Shown here one piece after another: positions 24,870 through 35,303 of a stretch of DNA of 47,541 nt (the first letter of the stretch is position 1; each line of letters starts with the position of its first letter). The stretch covers positions 1-47,541 of the forward strand of contig NZ_JASLCE010000033.1 of NCBI RefSeq assembly GCF_030146175.1, read 5' to 3'. The translations under genes and the position numbers were made by a program. A model generated the notes under the pieces. It was not told the DNA's origin, made no database searches, and saw only the letters and a program-made list of their open reading frames with translations. This DNA is from Flavobacterium sp. (GTDB lineage Bacteria > Bacteroidota > Bacteroidia > Flavobacteriales > Flavobacteriaceae).

Positions 24870-27287
24870 TTAATTTTTAAGATATTTTTCTAGGAATTGA
24901 TCCTGTTCCCATAACAAATGGAAAATATTTTCTTTGGCTACATAACCATGAGATTCTTTCGGTAGAATTACCATTCTTGCCGGTGCTCCCAAACCTTTTA
25001 ATGCCTGGAAATAACGTTCCGTTTGTAACGTAAATGTTCCCGGGTTGTTATCGGCTTCACCGTGAACCAATAAAAGAGGTGTTTTCATTTTTTCGGCATT
25101 CATAAACGGAGACATCTCGTTATAAATGTTTGGTACTTCCCAATAGTTACGTTGCTCGCTTTGGAACCCAAAAGGAGTTAGTGTTCGGTTGTAGGCACCA
25201 CTACGGGCGATACCACAAGCAAACAAGTTGGAATGCGTTAATAAGTTCGCCGTCATAAAGGCACCATAGGAATGTCCGCCAACAGCAACTTTTTTACGGT
25301 TGATATATCCCAATTTGTCCACGGCATCAATTGCTGCTTCGGCATTGGCTACCAATTGCGGAATAAAAGTATCGTTCGGTTCGGTTTTTCCTTCTCCAAC
25401 AATCGGGAAAGCGGCATCATCCAAAACGGCATATCCTCGGGTTACCCAATAAATAAACGATCCGTAGTATGGGAAGGTAAACTCATTCGGGTTGGACGAA
25501 CTTTGTCCGGCGCTGTTTTTGTCTTTGTATTCGGTTGGATACGCCCAAATCAGTAACGGTAGTTTGTCTTTTTTAGCCGTACGGTCATAACCTGCCGGTA
25601 AGTATAGCGTACCGGATAATTCCACTCCGTCTTTACGTTTGTATTTGATCACTTCTTTATAGACGTTTTTAATACTTTCAAACGGATTGGCAAAATCGGT
25701 TACCTGTGTTAACTGGTTTTTCTTTTTGATGTTGCGGAAGTAATAGTTCGGGAATTCACTTTTGGATTGGATTTGTACCAAAACATCCCCTTTTTTAAAG
25801 TCTTCTATAGAAAAAATGCTCTCCATTTTATCGGTATAAGCCGATTGGTACAAACGTTTTGTCTTTAAGGTTTTGATGTTAAACTCGTCGATAAAAGGAA
25901 ACTGTCCGTTTTTGGTGTAACCGGCACCGATTAAAAAGGCATTGTCGTTTTCCAGTGCCAAAACGCGTTTGCCGTAATTGTTTTTAACGGTTTCAAAATT
26001 CCCCGGATCGGAATAAATATCCTGTTCGTTTCGATCCCAGATTACTTTTGGTGTTTCCGATGGATTCGATGGGTTGATCAGGTAGGTTTTGGTATTACGC
26101 GTATCATACCAGCTGTCGGATACAATGGCGATTTTGTCGTTACCCCAAATGATATCGCTAAAACGCTGTTGTGTTTTTACTAATGGTGTTGGATTGGATG
26201 TAAAAGGTGCCGACCATAAATACAACTGATCGCGGAAATCGACCTTGTTTTCCGGATTTCCTTCATCCAATGCTTCGGCAAAGAAAAGTGTCGCCGGAGC
26301 ATCGTTTCTCCAGTTCATACTTCTTTTTCCTTTACGTACAGCCATAAAACCTTTTGGCATGATCTCCGTTAACGGAACTTCATTTACCACTTTAACTTCT
26401 TTTCCAGTTGCATCATAAACGGTTGTTTTTTGCGGGAAACGGTTTAGGGGTACGATATACGAAAACGGTTTTTGAAGGACTGTTACCAATAGGTAATTTC
26501 CGTCCGGTGAAAACGTTTCTCCGGCATACATATCGGCTGCTTTAAAAAGACTGCTCTTGCCATCCAGTCCGATACGGTATAATTCCGAAGTAGTGATGTT
26601 TTCGAAGTTGGCTTCATCGGTTCTGTTTTTCAACAAATCCTGATATGTTCTGTTTTGAGAAACTTTTCCTTCACTGGTCGATACAATCGGACCGTTTGGT
26701 AAGTCTTTTTTAGCATCGATTAAAGCCGGTCTGTTTTTCGGTAACATTTTTACCAAAAGACTTTGTCCGTCGCGGAACCAATTCACTGGATTTCCAAGAT
26801 TGGCATTCAGATTGGCTTCGGTTAGTTTTGTAGCTTTAGCCGTTGCAATATCCAGAATCCATAATTCTACTCCCTTGTCAGTGGTATGAGTAAAAGTCAT
26901 TTTTTTCTCATCCGGCGACCAGGAAAGGTTGCTTATTTTTGGATTTTGCGGTAAACCTTGTACCTGTATTATGTTTTTATCCTTAATACGGCGCACTTTA
27001 ATGTTGTTCATATAGGTAACCGTACTCGAAATATTGGTTACCGGGTTGATACGCAAACCGCCCAGACGTAGTTCTTCCTGGTTGAGGTCGTCCAGACTTT
27101 TGTAGGTGTTGCGATAGGTGAGTAGCATCCATTCTTTTTTGGTATCCATGATAACGGAGGGCGCTCTCTCAAAATCGGCCAACTGTAAGATACTGGCTGG
27201 CGGCTTTTGGTAGGTGGTGTTTTCCTGTGCGAATAGGGGAGTGATTCCCAATAGCACAAATAAAACCGATTTGTACATTACTTTCAT
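24870..27287 (-). CDS. S9 family exported peptidase (glutamyl endopeptidase-like)
   Basis: The 805-residue protein has a signal peptide (ending TPLFAQ), a long N-terminal beta-propeller-like part (LSWSPDEKKMTFTHTTDKG, FSPDGNYLLVTV) and a C-terminal alpha/beta-hydrolase domain. The catalytic triad is Ser673 in GGHSYGAF, Asp746 in HGEADNNPG and His780 in ESHGY. The stretch FACGIARSGAYNRTLTPFGF is that of the glutamyl endopeptidase-like branch of prolyl oligopeptidases. It likely degrades peptides in the periplasm. An internal ATG at residue 4 is a possible start. Confidence 0.92.
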   Translation of the reverse strand: MKVMYKSVLFVLLGITPLFAQENTTYQKPPASILQLADFERAPSVIMDTKKEWMLLTYRNTYKSLDDLNQEELRLGGLRINPVTNISSTVTYMNNIKVRRIKDKNIIQVQGLPQNPKISNLSWSPDEKKMTFTHTTDKGVELWILDIATAKATKLTEANLNANLGNPVNWFRDGQSLLVKMLPKNRPALIDAKKDLPNGPIVSTSEGKVSQNRTYQDLLKNRTDEANFENITTSELYRIGLDGKSSLFKAADMYAGETFSPDGNYLLVTVLQKPFSYIVPLNRFPQKTTVYDATGKEVKVVNEVPLTEIMPKGFMAVRKGKRSMNWRNDAPATLFFAEALDEGNPENKVDFRDQLYLWSAPFTSNPTPLVKTQQRFSDIIWGNDKIAIVSDSWYDTRNTKTYLINPSNPSETPKVIWDRNEQDIYSDPGNFETVKNNYGKRVLALENDNAFLIGAGYTKNGQFPFIDEFNIKTLKTKRLYQSAYTDKMESIFSIEDFKKGDVLVQIQSKSEFPNYYFRNIKKKNQLTQVTDFANPFESIKNVYKEVIKYKRKDGVELSGTLYLPAGYDRTAKKDKLPLLIWAYPTEYKDKNSAGQSSSNPNEFTFPYYGSFIYWVTRGYAVLDDAAFPIVGEGKTEPNDTFIPQLVANAEAAIDAVDKLGYINRKKVAVGGHSYGAFMTANLLTHSNLFACGIARSGAYNRTLTPFGFQSEQRNYWEVPNIYNEMSPFMNAEKMKTPLLLVHGEADNNPGTFTLQTERYFQALKGLGAPARMVILPKESHGYVAKENIFHLLWEQDQFLEKYLKN

Positions 27288-27471
27288 ATTCGTGTTACGA
27301 TTAATAGTGATTTATAACTTACGAAGATTTCGTCTAAAAGATTGGTCTACGATGAACCACTCTTGTTACAAAAGTGCTGTAAGTTTTAAGAAAAAAGAAG
27401 GTTGTTGATGCTAACGGTCTGAGATTGTGCAAAAAATAAAAGGATAAGGTGACAAGTTTTTTTATAATTTG

Positions 27472-27479
27472 TAAATTTG
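27472..27479 (+). promoter_or_regulatory. Promoter -7 box for the fabH-like gene
   Basis: TAAATTTG matches TAnnTTTG 31 bases before the ATG; no TTG at 19 bases. Confidence 0.55.
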
Positions 27480-27509
27480 CATCCCTGTTTTTAATAAAAA
27501 AATAAAAAA

Positions 27510-28517
27510 ATGTATCAGTCAAGAATTTCAGGATTAGGCTATTACGTTCCCGATAATGTGGTAACGAATGATGATTTGTCAAAAATTATGGATACCAACG
27601 ACGAGTGGATCCAGGAGCGAACCGGTATTCAGGAGCGACGCCATGTAATTAGAGGAGAAGATACCACCACAACGATGGGCGTTAAAGCCGCTAAAATTGC
27701 AATCGAACGTTCCGGTGTGGCTAAAGAAGATATTGATTTTGTAGTTTTCGCAACTTTAAGTCCGGATTATTATTTTCCGGGACCGGGTGTTGCCGTACAA
27801 AGAGATCTTGGATTGCGCACGGTGGGTGCTTTGGATGTGCGGAATCAATGTTCCGGATTTGTATATGCACTTTCGGTAGCCGATCAGTTTATCAAAACCG
27901 GTATGTATAAAAATATATTGATCATTGGTTCTGAAGTACATTCTACCGGATTGGACATGACCACCAGAGGTCGCGGGGTATCGGTGATTTTTGGTGATGG
28001 TGCCGGAGCTGCGGTTTTAAGCCGAAGCGAAACGCCGGGCAAAGGTGTATTGTCAACGCATTTGCATTCTGAAGGCGAGCACGCCGACGAATTGGTGTTA
28101 AAAGCACCGGGAATGGGACAACGTTGGGTAACGGATATTTTAGCGGATAACGATCCGAACGATGAAAGTTACTATCCGTATATGAACGGACAATTTGTGT
28201 TTAAAAATGCAGTGGTTCGTTTTAGCGAAGTGATCATGGAAGGATTACAGGCCAACAATCTACAGGTATCCGATATCGATATGTTGATTCCGCATCAGGC
28301 AAACCTGAGAATTTCACAGTTTATTCAACAAAAATTCAAACTCACCGACGATCAGGTTCATAACAACATCCAGAAATATGGAAATACAACCGCTGCCTCG
28401 ATTCCGATCGCTTTGACCGAAGCCTGGGAACAAGGGAAAATCAAAGACGGCGATACGGTAGTATTGGCAGCTTTTGGTAGCGGATTTACCTGGGCAAGTG
28501 CAATTATTAAATGGTAA
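27510..28517 (+). CDS. fabH: 3-oxoacyl-ACP synthase III (FabH-like)
   Basis: The 335-residue thiolase-fold enzyme has the catalytic triad Cys114 (NQCSGF), His262 (IPHQAN) and Asn292 (GNTTAAS) of ketoacyl-ACP synthase III. It condenses an acyl-CoA primer with malonyl-ACP, setting the chain type of fatty acids. The neighbourhood lacks plsX and rpmF, so this is probably a second, paralogous FabH rather than the canonical copy. A fatty acid hydroxylase gene follows 84 bases on, suggesting a lipid-related job. Confidence 0.92.
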   Translation: MYQSRISGLGYYVPDNVVTNDDLSKIMDTNDEWIQERTGIQERRHVIRGEDTTTTMGVKAAKIAIERSGVAKEDIDFVVFATLSPDYYFPGPGVAVQRDLGLRTVGALDVRNQCSGFVYALSVADQFIKTGMYKNILIIGSEVHSTGLDMTTRGRGVSVIFGDGAGAAVLSRSETPGKGVLSTHLHSEGEHADELVLKAPGMGQRWVTDILADNDPNDESYYPYMNGQFVFKNAVVRFSEVIMEGLQANNLQVSDIDMLIPHQANLRISQFIQQKFKLTDDQVHNNIQKYGNTTAASIPIALTEAWEQGKIKDGDTVVLAAFGSGFTWASAIIKW

Positions 28518-28601
28518 TTGGAGATAAACTTTTAATTTTCAATAAAATAGTGTAAATTATACAGCGGTTTCGAACAATGTTTCACTTAACACGATTGTAC
28601 A

Positions 28602-29276
28602 ATGAAGCACAAGACCATTTATAACAAAGGGCAGGCACAGCTTTTTAAAAATAAATACCTGGAGATGCTCACCAAAACGCATCCGGCCGTAATTTGGGGT
28701 ATGTATATCCCGATATTAGCCGGATTGTTGTTTGTAGCAAATCAGCGGTATCATATAGAAGTCCGGAATGTCATTTTCCTTTTTTTCGGGGGAATGCTGT
28801 TCTGGACTTTTTTTGAATATATCGCACACCGATACCTGTTTCATTTTATTTCCGACAATCCGCGGATGAAACGGGTTTCCTATGTATTACACGGCAATCA
28901 TCACGAATATCCGCGCGACCGGGAACGCTTGTTTATGCCGCCGGTACCCAGTCTGATTCTGGCAACGGCATTGTTTTTACTGCATTATCTTTTTCTGTGG
29001 GACTATACCTGGGCTTTTTTTCCGGGGTTTATGTTTGGCTATTTGTTATATGCCTCCATGCATTATGCGATTCATGCCTATGCACCGCCTTTTAAGTTTA
29101 TGAAACCGCTATGGCGCAATCATCATTTGCATCATTATAAAGATGAACATTTGGGTTTTGGGGTGAGCAATACGTTTTGGGATCGCCTTTTCGGAACCAT
29201 GTTCGATCTGACAAAAAATGCCGAGGATCCGGAAAAAACAAAAGCGCTGCAATTTGAGAAGAAAAAAATAGAATGA
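28602..29276 (+). CDS. Sterol desaturase/fatty acid hydroxylase family membrane protein
   Basis: The 224-residue integral membrane protein has the histidine clusters of the di-iron family in order: EYIAHRYLFHF (near residues 71-81), LHGNHHEYPRD, HYAIHAY and NHHLHHYKDEHLGFG near 170-185. Members hydroxylate or desaturate lipid acyl chains or carotenoids. The late position of HHLHH and short length fit the bacterial fatty acid 2-hydroxylase-like subgroup. It may act on the product of the upstream FabH paralogue; that is inference. Confidence 0.9.
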   Translation: MKHKTIYNKGQAQLFKNKYLEMLTKTHPAVIWGMYIPILAGLLFVANQRYHIEVRNVIFLFFGGMLFWTFFEYIAHRYLFHFISDNPRMKRVSYVLHGNHHEYPRDRERLFMPPVPSLILATALFLLHYLFLWDYTWAFFPGFMFGYLLYASMHYAIHAYAPPFKFMKPLWRNHHLHHYKDEHLGFGVSNTFWDRLFGTMFDLTKNAEDPEKTKALQFEKKKIE

Positions 29277-29279
29277 AAA

Positions 29280-29302
29280 AACCCCGAATATACTTCGGGG
29301 TT
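29280..29302. terminator. Bidirectional terminator between hydroxylase and outer-membrane barrel genes
   Basis: AACCCCGAA (29280-29288) pairs with TTCGGGGTT (29294-29302), flanked by A- and T-rich sequence. It serves convergent genes. Confidence 0.8.
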
Positions 29303-29343
29303 CCTCAAACAAATTATAATAAAAATCTAAAACTTTTGGATTA

Positions 29344-31734
29344 TTAGAACATACCACCACTACTTTGTTTGGTGTTGTCCTCACGTTGTTTACGTTGTAA
29401 AGCTCTATTTTTTCCACCACCGAACATATAGTTAAATCCTACGAACAATGATTGACTTTCCCAACGGAATTCTCCTTCACCCGGATAAGGGTTCTGGCTT
29501 TCGAATCCGTATTTCATCGTTTTAAAGATATCGTTGAAACGGATGCTTAAAGATGCTTTGTTTTCCCAGAAACTGTAACGGGTTCCCGCATCGATTTTAT
29601 ACATGGCTTTGCTGTTTGCCTGAACACCATCTACCGGTCCTCTGTAGAATCCGAATAGCGAAAAACGCAGACTTTTTGAAGCTTTAAAGTTGTTGTTTAA
29701 ACGGGCATTAAAAGCTGCCGCATCAATCTGTTTTAAGGTGTAATCGAAATCTCCGGTTACGTCATTTTTAATCGCTACAACACCTTTCTGACGAATGTTT
29801 GAGAAGTCGATACTTGGCTGAACATCCCACCATGAATTGAATTTATAGTTGGCCGAAACTTCAAAACCGTATGCTAAATTTTTGTCAAAGTTGGTATAAC
29901 TCATGATGATTTTTTTGGTACTCGGATCGGCATTGGGATCCGGATAGAATGTACGGGTAATCTCATCGTGAATATCACGGTAATATACTCCGGCTGTTAC
30001 CGAACCGTTTTTCAGCATTCGGGTATAGTTTAATTCTACCGAGTTTGTAAATTGTGGAACCAATTCCGGGTTACCAATTGACGTTACCCTTGGAGTACTG
30101 AATTCACGGATTGGCTTGGTTTGTTCCACACTCGGACGATCTACTCTACGGCTCATACTAATCTGGAATTGATTTGTATCAGTTGGTGAATACGTAAAGT
30201 AAGCCGATGGATAAACGGTGATATAGTCGTTTTTAAACGGTGCATTCTCTCCGTTTTGAAAATAATCCGCCTGAACTTTATAACTCTCCAAACGTGCGCC
30301 TAACTGGTAGCTGAATTTTTTAAACTTCTGACCAAAAGTGGTGTAGAAGGAGTAAATATCCACATCATAATTAAAGTTCGCATTTGGTGTGTTTAAACGG
30401 GACGTCAGGTAATTATTGTCCGTACGCATTAAACGCGCTTCAGCTCCCATTTCCAAAGTCGATTTCTCGTTTAACGGGTTCACATAATCCACGTTGATAA
30501 TCGTACTGTTACGGTTGTCTTTTACATAATCGGCATAGGGACTTAAACCACCACCCATAGGGTTAAAAGAAGCATCTTGGTTACTTTTGGTGTGATTGTA
30601 GTTTGCTTCCACATCCAAAGTATGTCCTTCTTTTGCGAATAGGTGTTTGAAAGCCAGGTTATACGTACTGTTGACATTATCCGTGTCATAAATGTCTTTC
30701 TGTGTGATATTATTGGCCGAATTCGGGAATATTAAGTCAGTGCGTACATTGCCTAAACCGCTTGTAAAGCTTTGGTTGGTATAGGCTGAAATGGTGTTTT
30801 TATCGTTGATATAAAAATCCATTCCCGCTTTAAACATATGGGTTTTGTTATCGTTACTGATGTCAAAAAGTTGTAGGGAGTTGTCGTCAAATTGTTTGAT
30901 TTCACCTTCGTTTAAACGTTCTCCCAAAGTATTGCCATAGGTTCCGAAAAAGTTCACTTTTCCACTGCGGTAGTTCATGTCCAGCGTATTGTTGTACTTA
31001 GGTACGTCACCAAAAGTGATACCGGTATTAAAGTTTCCGTTAAAACCATTGTTGGAGTTTTTGTGCAATACGATATTGATGATACCGGACATTCCTTCCG
31101 GATTGTATTTTGCCGATGGATTAGTGATCAACTCAATTTTTTTAATTGAAGTTGATGGAATTTGCTTTAATAACTGAGAAGCATCCATATTGGTCGGTTT
31201 TCCATCTACCAATACACGTACGTTTTCGTTTCCGCGCAGGGAAATTTTTCCGTCCTGATCTACGTTTACCGATGGGATATTGTTCATGATATCCGATGCA
31301 GTAGCGCCGGCAGTAGTAAGATCACGGCCCACGTTCACGACTTTTCGGTCAATTTTCTGTTCGATGGTAGAACGTTCGGCTACTACGGTAACGCCTTCCA
31401 GTTGTTTGGCTTCCGGTTCAAAGGCAATAGTACCCAATGCAACGGTTTTATTTTCCGGTGTAATGGTTATCGATCGTGTCAGGGTTTTGTAACCCATATA
31501 CTGAATTTCCAAAACATACGATTTTGGCGCCAGTCCGCCAATAGTGAACGAACCGTTGTCTTCTGTAATACCTCCGGTAACCACTTTATTGTTTTCTTTA
31601 ATGGCAATGGTGGCATACGATATCGGTTCTTTTGAAGCCTTATCAACCACCTTACCCGTGACAGATCCCTGGGTTTGGGCGTAAAGATTACCGATAGCGG
31701 CAAGCATACAGATTAAGAATAGTTTTAGTTTCAT
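29344..31734 (-). CDS. Outer-membrane TonB-dependent receptor-like beta-barrel (OMP_b-brl_3)
   Basis: The 796-residue protein starts with a signal peptide (MKLKLFLICMLAAIGNLYAQ); a methionine 14 codons earlier is rejected because it would bury this signal. A carboxypeptidase-regulatory-like domain follows (GSVTGKVVDKASKEPISYAT, residues 22-105), then a plug domain (SDIMNNIPSVNVDQDGKISL, IINIVLHKN) and a large beta-barrel ending FVGFNYMFGG. The tail (KQREDNTKQSSGGMF) is a low-complexity extension. Its substrate is unknown. Family members lack a SusD partner, and none is seen here. Confidence 0.9.
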   Translation of the reverse strand: MKLKLFLICMLAAIGNLYAQTQGSVTGKVVDKASKEPISYATIAIKENNKVVTGGITEDNGSFTIGGLAPKSYVLEIQYMGYKTLTRSITITPENKTVALGTIAFEPEAKQLEGVTVVAERSTIEQKIDRKVVNVGRDLTTAGATASDIMNNIPSVNVDQDGKISLRGNENVRVLVDGKPTNMDASQLLKQIPSTSIKKIELITNPSAKYNPEGMSGIINIVLHKNSNNGFNGNFNTGITFGDVPKYNNTLDMNYRSGKVNFFGTYGNTLGERLNEGEIKQFDDNSLQLFDISNDNKTHMFKAGMDFYINDKNTISAYTNQSFTSGLGNVRTDLIFPNSANNITQKDIYDTDNVNSTYNLAFKHLFAKEGHTLDVEANYNHTKSNQDASFNPMGGGLSPYADYVKDNRNSTIINVDYVNPLNEKSTLEMGAEARLMRTDNNYLTSRLNTPNANFNYDVDIYSFYTTFGQKFKKFSYQLGARLESYKVQADYFQNGENAPFKNDYITVYPSAYFTYSPTDTNQFQISMSRRVDRPSVEQTKPIREFSTPRVTSIGNPELVPQFTNSVELNYTRMLKNGSVTAGVYYRDIHDEITRTFYPDPNADPSTKKIIMSYTNFDKNLAYGFEVSANYKFNSWWDVQPSIDFSNIRQKGVVAIKNDVTGDFDYTLKQIDAAAFNARLNNNFKASKSLRFSLFGFYRGPVDGVQANSKAMYKIDAGTRYSFWENKASLSIRFNDIFKTMKYGFESQNPYPGEGEFRWESQSLFVGFNYMFGGGKNRALQRKQREDNTKQSSGGMF

Positions 31735-32034
31735 GTTTGATTGTTTTTCTAATTGATGACTATTTTCCGGGGGCAAATGTATCGTAATATTCTGGTTGTT
31801 TGTATAGCAAAGTACTATTTATAACAGGTTTAAATAGGAGTTGCCACAAAACCCGGAAATGGATACAATCAATAGACAGAAAAAAACAGGTTTTGTTACA
31901 AAAAAAACGTAAAAAATATGGAAATAAGCGAAGGGAAATATAAAGACTTGAAAATCAATAGTTATTTTTGTTATTTTCAAATTTACAAATTACTGAATTA
32001 AACGTATCTTTGCACGCTTAAAAATAAAATCACC
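31735..32034. other. Divergent intergenic region with promoters for the barrel protein and argS
   Basis: A reverse-strand -7 box TACATTTG lies at 31774-31781 (barrel gene) and a forward TATCTTTG at 32005-32012 (argS). The rest is A+T-rich without a recognised gene or RNA. Confidence 0.5.
32005..32012 (+). promoter_or_regulatory. Promoter -7 box for argS
   Basis: TATCTTTG matches TAnnTTTG 22 bases before the ATG. Confidence 0.55.
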
Positions 32035-33810
32035 ATGACATTATCACAAATTCTTACGCCTCCTATACAAAAAGCGATTCAGGCTTTATTTGATGTTACA
32101 CTCGAAAAAGTTGAATTTCAGGTAACACGCAAGGAGTTTGAAGGCGATATTACAATGGTAATTTTTCCGCTTTTAAAATTAGTGAAAAGTAACCCGGTAG
32201 AACTGGGAACGAAAATAGGACAATACCTGGTAGATAATACCGAAGAGGTAGTGCGTTTTAACGTGGTTTCAGGATTCCTGAATATCGTGATTGACGATGT
32301 TTACTATTTGAATTTTTTCAACACGATAAAAAATGATGAACAGTATGGTTTTTGCTCGCCTAAAGAAGGCGATAAAGCCATAATGGTAGAATATTCATCG
32401 CCAAATACAAACAAACCGTTGCATTTAGGCCACGTTCGTAATAACCTGTTAGGGTATTCGGTTGCTGAAATCTTAAAAGCATCCGGTAAAAAAGTATATA
32501 AAACACAAATCATCAACGATAGAGGAATCCATATTTGTAAGTCGATGTTGGCCTGGCAAAAATTTGGTCAGGACCAAACTCCGGAAAGTACCGGATTAAA
32601 AGGCGACAAACTGGTAGGAAATTTTTATGTGACGTTTGATAAAGAATATAAACAACAGATTGCGGCGTTAATGGCTGAAGGCAAAACAGAAGAAGAAGCC
32701 AAAAAACAGGCTCCGATAATTCTGGAAGCTCAGGACATGCTACGCAAATGGGAAGCTGGTGATGCTGAAGTTGTAGCACTTTGGAAAAAAATGAACCAAT
32801 GGGTGTACGACGGATTTGCGGTGACGTACAAAAATCTGGGTGTTAATTTCGATAAAGAATATTTTGAAAGCAATACGTACCTGCTTGGAAAAGATGTGGT
32901 ACAAATGGGCTTGGAAAAAGGCGTTTTCTATAAAAAAGATGACGGATCGGTTTGGATCGATCTTACTGCCGACGGACTGGATGAAAAACTGGTATTGCGT
33001 TCGGATGGTACAGCCGTTTATATGACACAGGATATCGGAACCGCGATTCAGCGTGTAAAAGATTTCCCGGATGTAGGCGGAATGGTATATACCGTAGGAA
33101 ACGAACAGGATTACCACTTTAAAGTATTATTCCTGATCCTGAAAAAATTAGGCTTTGATTGGGCTGAAAGTTTGTACCATTTGTCCTATGGAATGGTTGA
33201 ATTGCCTTCCGGAAAAATGAAATCCCGTGAAGGAACAGTAGTGGATGCGGATGATTTAATGGAAGAAATGACCACAACGGCACAATCCATCTCAGAAGAA
33301 TTAGGAAAACTGGATGGTTATACCGATGCCGAAAAAGCAGCACTTTATAAAGTGATCGGAATGGGTGCGTTAAAATATTTTATGCTAAAAGTGGATCCGA
33401 AAAAGAGCATGTTGTTTAATCCGAAAGAATCTGTGGATTTTGCCGGAAACACAGGTCCTTTTATTCAGTACGCTTATGCCCGTATTCAATCCATTTTGAG
33501 AAAAGCAAGTTTTAGCCTGGACGAAATAGTAAGTATTGAATTACACGAAAAAGAAAGAGAACTTGTTAAACAGATCGCGTTATATCCGGAAGTGATCCAA
33601 AATGCGGCTTCGCATCATAGTCCGGCGTTAATTGCAAATTATATCTATGATCTGGTAAGAGAGTACAATTCGTTTTATCAATCGGTTTTAATTCTTGGAG
33701 AAGAAGACAACGAGAAAAAAGTATTCCGAGTACAATTATCTAAAAAAGTAGGAGAAATCATCGAATCGGCATTCAAACTTCTTGGTATTCAGGTACCGGA
33801 ACGAATGTAA
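32035..33810 (+). CDS. argS: Arginyl-tRNA synthetase
   Basis: The 591-residue class I synthetase has the HIGH-type motif HLGH at residues 130-133 within SSPNTNKPLHLGHVRNN, a KMSKS-like SGKMKSREG and the C-terminal anticodon-binding domain (DALS) ending LLGIQVPERM. It charges tRNA-Arg with arginine. Length and motifs are normal. The gene starts a possible transcript that continues into the SGNH-MBOAT cluster 29 bases downstream, though a separate promoter cannot be excluded. Confidence 0.97.
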   Translation: MTLSQILTPPIQKAIQALFDVTLEKVEFQVTRKEFEGDITMVIFPLLKLVKSNPVELGTKIGQYLVDNTEEVVRFNVVSGFLNIVIDDVYYLNFFNTIKNDEQYGFCSPKEGDKAIMVEYSSPNTNKPLHLGHVRNNLLGYSVAEILKASGKKVYKTQIINDRGIHICKSMLAWQKFGQDQTPESTGLKGDKLVGNFYVTFDKEYKQQIAALMAEGKTEEEAKKQAPIILEAQDMLRKWEAGDAEVVALWKKMNQWVYDGFAVTYKNLGVNFDKEYFESNTYLLGKDVVQMGLEKGVFYKKDDGSVWIDLTADGLDEKLVLRSDGTAVYMTQDIGTAIQRVKDFPDVGGMVYTVGNEQDYHFKVLFLILKKLGFDWAESLYHLSYGMVELPSGKMKSREGTVVDADDLMEEMTTTAQSISEELGKLDGYTDAEKAALYKVIGMGALKYFMLKVDPKKSMLFNPKESVDFAGNTGPFIQYAYARIQSILRKASFSLDEIVSIELHEKERELVKQIALYPEVIQNAASHHSPALIANYIYDLVREYNSFYQSVLILGEEDNEKKVFRVQLSKKVGEIIESAFKLLGIQVPERM

Positions 33811-33839
33811 TTCAGGATAAACGATTAAATAATAAGACG

Positions 33840-35303
33840 GTGAATCAGCCAAAATCATATTTTTTTCAATCACTTGCCATTATTGCCATTTCGATTGTAG
33901 CTTTTATTGTTTTTAAATCTTTCCTTCCTAAAAAACTGTTTACGGAAACAGGTGGGAATTCCAAAAATGTTGTAATCGACAGTTTGCTTTTGGAAGCTAT
34001 CGAAAAAGATACGATCAATAAAGACGAAGAGGATACTATTTCCAAAGAGCCTATCAAATTTAAGGCAGTGGATGGTATTGTTTTCCCGACGGAAACCTTT
34101 CAGGATTATAAAGGATTCCAGCATTTGGTTGGTTTTTTTGAAAAGCTTTTTCAATTGGAAACGAATCAGGAAGGTAAAGTGCGTATCGCTTACTTTGGGG
34201 ATTCGATGACCGATGGCGATATGATTGTACAGGATTTCCGATCGAATTTTCAAAACCGTTTTGGCGGAAATGGAGTCGGTTTTGTAAATATTACTTCAGA
34301 ATCGGCCGCATCCCGTGGATCGATAAAACACGAGTTTTCGACCAATTGGAAAACACAATCGTATCTGAACGTAAAACACCCAAGAAAACCGTTTGGAATT
34401 AACGGACATGTGTTTTTTGCGAATGATACCGCGCATGTGGAATGGGTAAAATACAAAGCATCGAACCTGCAACATCTTAGCGAATTGTACAATCCGACCC
34501 TGTTCTACGGGAAATCGGGTAATAAAGAAGCTAAAATTGCCTATAAAATCGGTAACGATACGATTTATAAAAAACTAAACCCGTCCCGACTGGTAAACAG
34601 TATTTCATTGGGTAATACCGTTAAAAACCTAAAAGTTGATTTTATCAAAGCGGATTCTATCCCGGTTTACGGTTTTAATTTTGACGATGGTAAAGGTGTA
34701 CACGTGGATAATTTTTCCAACAGAGGAAATTCCGGTTTGCCAATCACAACATTCAATACCGATGTAATGCGTCAATTCCAGGAAAAGTTGGGGTACGATC
34801 TGATCGTTTTGCACTATGGAACCAACGTATTAAACTACGGTTCGTATAATTATGGTTGGTATGAACGCAAAATGACCAATGTGGTAAATCACCTAAGAGA
34901 GTGTTTTCCAGGTGTTGCGATTTTAATTGTGTCTACAGCAGATAAGTCTACAAAATACGATTTGGAAATGAAAACCGATTCGGCTGTTGTACCATTAACC
35001 AATGCGCAGAAAAAATATGCCATTCAGTCTCAATCCGGATATATCAACCTGTATACCCTTATGGGTGGCGACGGATCGATGGTGAAATGGGTGGAAGAAG
35101 CACCGGCATCGGCAAATAAAGACTATACACACTTTAATCATAGAGGTGCTAAAAAAATATCAGACCTGATCTATAACCAGATCAGTCAGGGTTATGAGCA
35201 GTACAAAAAACTACGTGCAGCCAGAAAAGCACCGGCAGTAGCCAAACCCGTAGTTAAAAAAGACAGTGTGACCGTTAAAAAAGACACTACTCATGTGCAA
35301 TAA
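33840..35303 (+). CDS. Membrane-anchored SGNH hydrolase-like protein (GTG start)
   Basis: The 487-residue protein starts at a GTG; no nearby ATG precedes the single N-terminal transmembrane anchor (SLAIIAISIVAFIVFKSF), so GTG is required. The periplasmic domain has the SGNH block I GDSMTDGD near residues 122-129, a block III-like HYGTN and the C-terminal D-x-x-H dyad in DYTHFNHRG. The tail is Lys/Ala/Val-rich (VVKKDSVTVKKDT). Such SGNH proteins act with MBOAT proteins in O-acylating extracellular polysaccharide. Its stop overlaps the next gene by 11 bases. Confidence 0.85.
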   Translation: MNQPKSYFFQSLAIIAISIVAFIVFKSFLPKKLFTETGGNSKNVVIDSLLLEAIEKDTINKDEEDTISKEPIKFKAVDGIVFPTETFQDYKGFQHLVGFFEKLFQLETNQEGKVRIAYFGDSMTDGDMIVQDFRSNFQNRFGGNGVGFVNITSESAASRGSIKHEFSTNWKTQSYLNVKHPRKPFGINGHVFFANDTAHVEWVKYKASNLQHLSELYNPTLFYGKSGNKEAKIAYKIGNDTIYKKLNPSRLVNSISLGNTVKNLKVDFIKADSIPVYGFNFDDGKGVHVDNFSNRGNSGLPITTFNTDVMRQFQEKLGYDLIVLHYGTNVLNYGSYNYGWYERKMTNVVNHLRECFPGVAILIVSTADKSTKYDLEMKTDSAVVPLTNAQKKYAIQSQSGYINLYTLMGGDGSMVKWVEEAPASANKDYTHFNHRGAKKISDLIYNQISQGYEQYKKLRAARKAPAVAKPVVKKDSVTVKKDTTHVQ

